The notes under the pieces are model-generated. The model was not told the DNA's origin, searched no databases, and saw nothing but the letters and a program-made list of their open reading frames with translations. The translations under genes and the position numbers were made by a program. A stretch of DNA of 64,000 bases from Arachidicoccus ginsenosidivorans (GTDB lineage: Bacteria; Bacteroidota; Bacteroidia; Chitinophagales; Chitinophagaceae), in the NCBI RefSeq assembly GCF_007971385.1, contig NZ_CP042434.1, positions 4,898,001 to 4,962,000 of the forward strand, written 5' to 3'. Shown here piece by piece: positions 60,233-64,000 of this stretch. How positions within the stretch are numbered: the first letter of the stretch is position 1; every line of letters begins with the position of its first letter.

Positions 60233-61675
60233 ATGGTCAAAAATCGAATTTTCTGCTTTTGTTTATTAATTATTTGCTTTACCGCTACGCGAGCACAAAC
60301 CAAAGTAGACCTGCTAAACCAATTATTTGATAGTTTAAATAATGCAAAGGAGTATAATGGCACCGTACTGGTGGCGGATAGCGGCAATGTTATTTTTAGA
60401 GGCGCCTACGGATATGCCGATTTTGACCATCAGGTGCCCATGAATCTACAAACTGGCTTTGAAATTGCCTCAGTCAGTAAACAATTTACCGCAATGGCCA
60501 TTATGCAACTTCATAGCCAAGGCAAATTAAACTATTCCGATACGATTACCAAATACCTGCCCGATCTCCCCTACAAGAATGTTACAATAAACGATTTGAT
60601 CCATCACTGCTCCGGCATTACAGATTTTTTAGGTTGGACAAAAAGTCAGCTGCAAATACAAAGTGATGTTTGTACTAACCAGGACGTGGAAAAAGCCTTG
60701 GGTAAATTAGCCCCTACGACCTTATTTGATCCTGGATCTGCTTACGGCTACTCGAACACCAATTATCTACTGCTGGCAAATATTGTTAGTAAAATAAGTG
60801 GTCTTAGTTTCCCGGATTACTTGCAAAAAAACATATTTGACCCAGCCCATATGCGAAACAGCTCTATCCCACGGTATAATTACAGTCGTTTTAAACCAGG
60901 CGAATATGCCCATAATTACCTATGGGATCCTGTAACCTCCGGTTATCAACCTTTTTCCTTACTTGCACTCAGAGATTACTATCATTTTATGAGTGGTACG
61001 TATGGGCATGCAGGTATCCAGAGCACCGTAATGGATCTATATAAATGGATTCAGGCGATTGGGGATAATACCCTGGTGCCAGCCTCTATTTTTGCGGCAG
61101 CTATGCAACCCTTTTTAAGTAAAGACGGCAAAGATACCATTGGTTATGACGGCTTAGCTTATACCTTTGGATGGTTGTATGCACCTAAGAAAAATCCTTT
61201 GAATACTTTTCTCTGGCATAATGGCGGCATCGCTGGCTACAGATCCTTTATAGTTTATTATCCAAATCGTAACCGTACCATTATTATGTTGCAAAATACT
61301 GATCGTACGGCTGTTGAAGAGGCCATTATGCCCTCCATCTTACAGATACTAAATGGTGAAAAAGACTTTGACTGGCCTTATGTGGCAGAATTACCAAAAG
61401 CAATAAAGGTAGACGCCAATTATTTACAACAGCTGGCTGGTTTATATGTAAAGCAGGGAGAACCCAAAATCAAAATGCGGATCATGACTAAAAATGGCAG
61501 GTTATATGCCAAATATATGGATCAGATCCCTTTTGAAGTGTATGCTAATGCTAAAGACCGTTTTTTTTATTTAGCGGTTAAAGCACAACTGCAGTTTAGC
61601 CAGGAAAATGGTAAATATACTGCAGTGACCTTATTGCAAAACGGACTGCAGATACGTATGGTTAAACGGCCATAA
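60233..61675 (+). CDS. Exported serine hydrolase, class C beta-lactamase fold
   Basis: 480 aa from ATG 60233, which begins a signal peptide (ends TRAQ); a start at 60191 would add 14 residues. Active-site motifs of the beta-lactamase/transpeptidase-like family: SVSK (Ser and Lys, about 80-83), YSN (Tyr-x-Asn; GYSNTNYLL) and HNGG (LWHNGGIAGYRS), the equivalent of KTG. A C-terminal lipocalin-like domain (about 390-480; LAGLYVKQGEPKIKMRI) follows. Members act as esterases, D-amino peptidases or penicillin-binding relatives; true beta-lactamase activity should not be assumed. It is transcribed alone. Confidence 0.9.
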   Translation: MVKNRIFCFCLLIICFTATRAQTKVDLLNQLFDSLNNAKEYNGTVLVADSGNVIFRGAYGYADFDHQVPMNLQTGFEIASVSKQFTAMAIMQLHSQGKLNYSDTITKYLPDLPYKNVTINDLIHHCSGITDFLGWTKSQLQIQSDVCTNQDVEKALGKLAPTTLFDPGSAYGYSNTNYLLLANIVSKISGLSFPDYLQKNIFDPAHMRNSSIPRYNYSRFKPGEYAHNYLWDPVTSGYQPFSLLALRDYYHFMSGTYGHAGIQSTVMDLYKWIQAIGDNTLVPASIFAAAMQPFLSKDGKDTIGYDGLAYTFGWLYAPKKNPLNTFLWHNGGIAGYRSFIVYYPNRNRTIIMLQNTDRTAVEEAIMPSILQILNGEKDFDWPYVAELPKAIKVDANYLQQLAGLYVKQGEPKIKMRIMTKNGRLYAKYMDQIPFEVYANAKDRFFYLAVKAQLQFSQENGKYTAVTLLQNGLQIRMVKRP

Positions 61676-61737
61676 CAAAGGGGTAGCTTTCATTGCAAAA
61701 TCAATTTTTGTTTAACGCTGCATTTTTATTGATTGAT

Positions 61738-61986
61738 TTAAGGAATGTTAAGGTTCAGAATTGTCTTTTGCCCCTTTTTTGAAAGGGGGCTAATATTTTG
61801 TTTCGTCATCAAATAATAAAAATCTGCATTTAGAAGATCGTAAGATATATTCAAGGTATTGTGGGTAGTCTTAACAATGTCAAATAATGCAAAGGCTAAA
61901 TTTGATCTATCGACCTCACTCGGGCCATAAATTAGAGATTTGTTATTTATGCAGGCGTTATCAAATTCATCACGTATTGGAAGCAC
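61738..61986 (-). CDS. Possible small protein of unknown function
   Basis: An 82-codon frame beginning with GTG at 61986, with an in-frame stop 24 bp upstream. The composition is protein-like (DRSNLAFALFDIVKTTHN, FYYLMTKQNISPL), but I recognise no family, no RBS and no promoter, and a hairpin (61770-61790) lies within it. It may be a fragment of a lost gene or chance. Confidence 0.22.
   Translation of the reverse strand: MLPIRDEFDNACINNKSLIYGPSEVDRSNLAFALFDIVKTTHNTLNISYDLLNADFYYLMTKQNISPLSKKGQKTILNLNIP
61770..61790 (+). terminator. GC-rich hairpin after serine hydrolase
   Basis: GCCCCTTT and AAAGGGGGC form a stem of 7 to 8 bp with a short T-rich loop, 95 bp downstream of the hydrolase stop. 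Only a mixed AT stretch follows, so strength as a terminator is uncertain. Confidence 0.4.
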
Positions 61987-62066
61987 CAGAATTAATTTGT
62001 AGTTTCAATACAAACACCTCGCACCTACGCACCTTATATCCTTACTAAATAAAAATCAGATCGTGA

Positions 62067-62927
62067 TTATTTCAACAATTCATTTATTGATGAAACTGAT
62101 TTGAAATCGCCTTCAATATTCGTTTTTGGATCAATATTGGCCCTTAACGATTTAATTTTAATGGGATGGGTTAATTTAAAGGTAGCATTATTAATCATTG
62201 TCAATTGCAGGCTATCAAAAATTAAGGGCTGCTCAAGATCAACGGTGCTATGGTTTACATGAATTTTTACAGCGCCTATTTTCCCATAAATGTTATTTAA
62301 ACTATCTTCAGTAGCTTGGGTGGTATCTCTTAAATACACGTCCTTTCCTTTATTCCCTGCAATGACAGTGTCTGGCACACTGTGAAAGACCAAGGTTTGC
62401 GTTCCTAATGCTAGAATAGCTCCATGGTCGAGAAAAAACTCAGCCGGGCTTAATTTAGATATTTGCAGAGGCTTATCCAAGGATGGGTATCTTAAATGAC
62501 AATTATTTGCATAAATCGGGAGATTATCAGGTAAGTTCAAACGAATTTTAGTGAAATGATCTTCTACATATCTTATTCTTGCATTATTTGCATTAATATA
62601 TTTGAACACCAGTGTATCTGCGATTTGAGTGATTTCCACACTATCCGCTGCTCGATTTCGGGTAATTTCATAGTTCGCTAAGTCACCATGTATTATCGTT
62701 GCACTTAGCAAATCTGTATAATCACCTCCAATCAGTTTTATGGCCTTTACACCGCTTAGACTGCCCTTGATATCAAGTTCAGGATGTTCAATTCTAACAG
62801 TTGGCTTTTCATATTCAAAATCGCCTGTTTTTATTTTATGCAGGTAGATCTGGGCGACCAATAGTGGAATGGCTACCGTTAACACCAAAATCAGGATTAA
62901 AATTTTATTGCTGTTTTTGATCTTCAT
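62067..62927 (-). CDS. Membrane-anchored hypothetical protein, beta-helix-like
   Basis: 286 aa. N-terminal membrane helix (about 9-27, ILILILVLTVAIPLLVA) and a periplasmic part made of short repeating strands with many small hydrophobics (GVKAIKLIGGDYTDLLSA, NNCHLRYPSL, FDSLQLTMINNATFKL). The pattern resembles a right-handed beta-helix as in GIN/DUF2807 domains, but the identity is unsure. It is 42 bp after the GntR gene on the same strand and follows the membrane gene at the edge, so it is likely part of that operon and may be an accessory of the transporter. Confidence 0.6.
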   Translation of the reverse strand: MKIKNSNKILILILVLTVAIPLLVAQIYLHKIKTGDFEYEKPTVRIEHPELDIKGSLSGVKAIKLIGGDYTDLLSATIIHGDLANYEITRNRAADSVEITQIADTLVFKYINANNARIRYVEDHFTKIRLNLPDNLPIYANNCHLRYPSLDKPLQISKLSPAEFFLDHGAILALGTQTLVFHSVPDTVIAGNKGKDVYLRDTTQATEDSLNNIYGKIGAVKIHVNHSTVDLEQPLIFDSLQLTMINNATFKLTHPIKIKSLRANIDPKTNIEGDFKSVSSINELLK

Positions 62928-62969
62928 GGCTGATTTATTATTTTTTTGATAAATGATGCAGATTTCAGA

Positions 62970-63368
62970 TTAGGAAGCATCTGCATCTGTAGTTGAAACA
63001 TAATTTTTGATAAATTGCTCGAGTGGCTTTTTAAGGTCTTCCACCCCCATCTTAAGTAAAAACATCGTCTTAAAGACTTGTGGCAATGCTTTAGAGGTGA
63101 ATTCCTGCTGCAGGTAGCTGAGTGCCTTATCCTGCCCCTTGCTATCTACAAAATTGCCGATTCCGCGTTTATCAAAAATTATTTGTTCATTTTTTAGGAC
63201 CTCATAACTGCGCATCACGGTATTGGGATTCACCTCTAGGGCTACCCCCAATTCCCGGACACTGGGTATTTTCTCGCCAACTGGCCACTCTCCAAGAATA
63301 ATTTGTTCACAGACATATTCCACGATCTGCAAATAAATGGCCTGGCTGCTATTTTCAAAATGCATCAT
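62970..63368 (-). CDS. GntR/YtrA-family transcriptional regulator
   Basis: 132 aa. Winged helix-turn-helix at about 10-75 (AIYLQIVEYVCEQIILGEW, KIPSVRELGVALEVNPNTVMRSYEVL in part), then a short helical dimer domain, which fits the YtrA subgroup. YtrA regulators repress operons of ABC transporters and are encoded within them. Here the gene lies between a membrane protein (63380, 11 bp upstream) and a hypothetical protein (62927), consistent with that role. No operator was seen. Confidence 0.92.
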   Translation of the reverse strand: MMHFENSSQAIYLQIVEYVCEQIILGEWPVGEKIPSVRELGVALEVNPNTVMRSYEVLKNEQIIFDKRGIGNFVDSKGQDKALSYLQQEFTSKALPQVFKTMFLLKMGVEDLKKPLEQFIKNYVSTTDADAS

Positions 63369-63379
63369 TTTCTTAGCTT

Positions 63380-64000
63380 TTAAATTTCTTTTTCTCTTAA
63401 TCTAAACCAGGCCACCAGCCAAAACAAAGGCGCCCACCCTAATAGCAGCAGCCATTTGAGTATAAAAACCAATGCAGGTGGCAACCGATAAATTTTCGCA
63501 GGTAAGCTTAAGCCTAAAGAGTGTAATGAAGCTCCTGTGCCATAGTATCCTCTTAATAGGCCATGCTGAATACTATTTATGTAATACCCCAAAAACAAAA
63601 TAAAAAGAACCAGAACAATCGTTGTAAGGATAAACGAAAAACGCTTAAAATAAATGGAGCCTGCTAAAAACAGGGCTTGGACCCCAAAGAAGATTGTAAT
63701 AAGGTAGTTTTTGGCTACCATAAATTCGCGTGGATGCTCCCAGTCCAATGGTTCAAAGCTGTATTTATAAGGCTCCGCCTGAACCCTGCTTTTAACGATC
63801 AGCTCAAAGATTTCTGACATAGCGTAAAAACAAAGACTGTAGATGATGGTAAAAAATATCAGATTGTAGAAAATATGGGTTAATAGCTTCTCAAAATGAC
63901 TGGCGGGAAGACTTAGATAAGCAATACCCCGCTCCTTTTTTTGCAACGCATCAAAAGCACCGCTGGCAAAAATGGCACCAACGAGGAAAAGACCGATTAG
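63380..64000 (-). CDS. Membrane protein, ABC-2-type permease-like (5' partial)
   Basis: The frame runs off the right edge (open through the last base) and ends at 63380. At least five hydrophobic helices are visible in 206 codons, including LIGLFLVGAIFASG, the pair after FEKLLTHIFYNLIFF, and the C-terminal LLLLGWAPLFWLVAWFRLREKE. The stretch RGIAYLSLPASHFEKLL is typical of ABC-2 permease-like proteins of Bacteroidota linked to YtrA-type regulators. It probably forms the membrane part of an exporter whose ATPase is outside the window. A TTG at 63946 is not the start because coding continues upstream. Confidence 0.75.
   Translation of the reverse strand, partial: LIGLFLVGAIFASGAFDALQKKERGIAYLSLPASHFEKLLTHIFYNLIFFTIIYSLCFYAMSEIFELIVKSRVQAEPYKYSFEPLDWEHPREFMVAKNYLITIFFGVQALFLAGSIYFKRFSFILTTIVLVLFILFLGYYINSIQHGLLRGYYGTGASLHSLGLSLPAKIYRLPPALVFILKWLLLLGWAPLFWLVAWFRLREKEI

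Noticed and set aside
1..64000. CRISPR array, rRNA, tRNA or prophage
   Set aside because: No regularly spaced repeats, no rRNA-like stretch, no recognised tRNA cloverleaf and no phage structural or integrase gene were seen by eye; a tRNA scan would be needed to exclude a tRNA fully.

Overview
The window is from a member of the Bacteroidota, most likely a Chitinophagaceae or Sphingobacteriaceae soil-type glycan degrader. The support is two SusC/SusD pairs, an ECF sigma/FecR pair, many secreted glycoside hydrolases and lipoproteins, several promoters of the Bacteroidota TTTG/TAnnTTTG type, and almost no Shine-Dalgarno sequences. The genus is an inference; no rRNA or tRNA gene was seen.

Layout. 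(1) 0-7 kb: the tail of a GH38-type alpha-mannosidase, a FucP-like sugar permease, a LacI-type regulator, a sialate O-acetylesterase-like protein and an SGNH hydrolase, ending at a strong terminator. This looks like the end of a mannose- or fucose-containing glycan locus. (2) 7.1-9.4 kb: three tandem, decayed Rpn/PD-(D/E)XK transposase-like genes. (3) 10-30 kb: a polysaccharide utilization locus with a propeller/triple-tyrosine/LuxR sensor-regulator, SusC, SusD, a LamG lipoprotein, two GH144-type enzymes (one surface lipoprotein, one exported soluble), two BglX-like GH3 enzymes and a GH43-like protein with discoidin and FN3-like parts. The GH144 + GH3 combination points to beta-1,2-glucan (sophoran or cyclic beta-1,2-glucan) as substrate. 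(4) 30-38 kb: secreted proteins of unclear role, a VOC protein, a NodB-fold protein, a 6-bladed propeller, a sterol desaturase-like enzyme, and a small membrane protein coupled to an ABC ATPase. (5) 38.5-46.8 kb: a sigma/FecR/SusC/SusD/lipoprotein uptake locus without any enzyme, closed by a perfect 18-bp hairpin. (6) 47-54 kb: an orphan polyvalent-type kinase, PAP2 phosphatase, LTA-synthase-like transferase, an EamA protein and an OmpR/histidine-kinase pair. (7) 53.7-64 kb: a di-haem oxidoreductase remnant, a broken S41 protease gene, a WG-repeat protein, hypothetical proteins, a class C beta-lactamase-fold hydrolase, and a GntR regulator next to a membrane protein that runs off the right edge.

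A striking property is that at least 20 genes or gene segments can be joined only by adding one base, nearly always in a homopolymer. Every event is a one-base loss and none is a one-base gain. Most lie between 1.7 and 28 kb. Homopolymer under-calling is the simplest explanation, so most frameshifted genes are annotated here as CDS spanning the shift. Two genes also carry internal stop codons that this cannot explain (the S41 protease and the di-haem oxidoreductase remnant), and these are annotated as pseudogenes together with the Rpn remnants.
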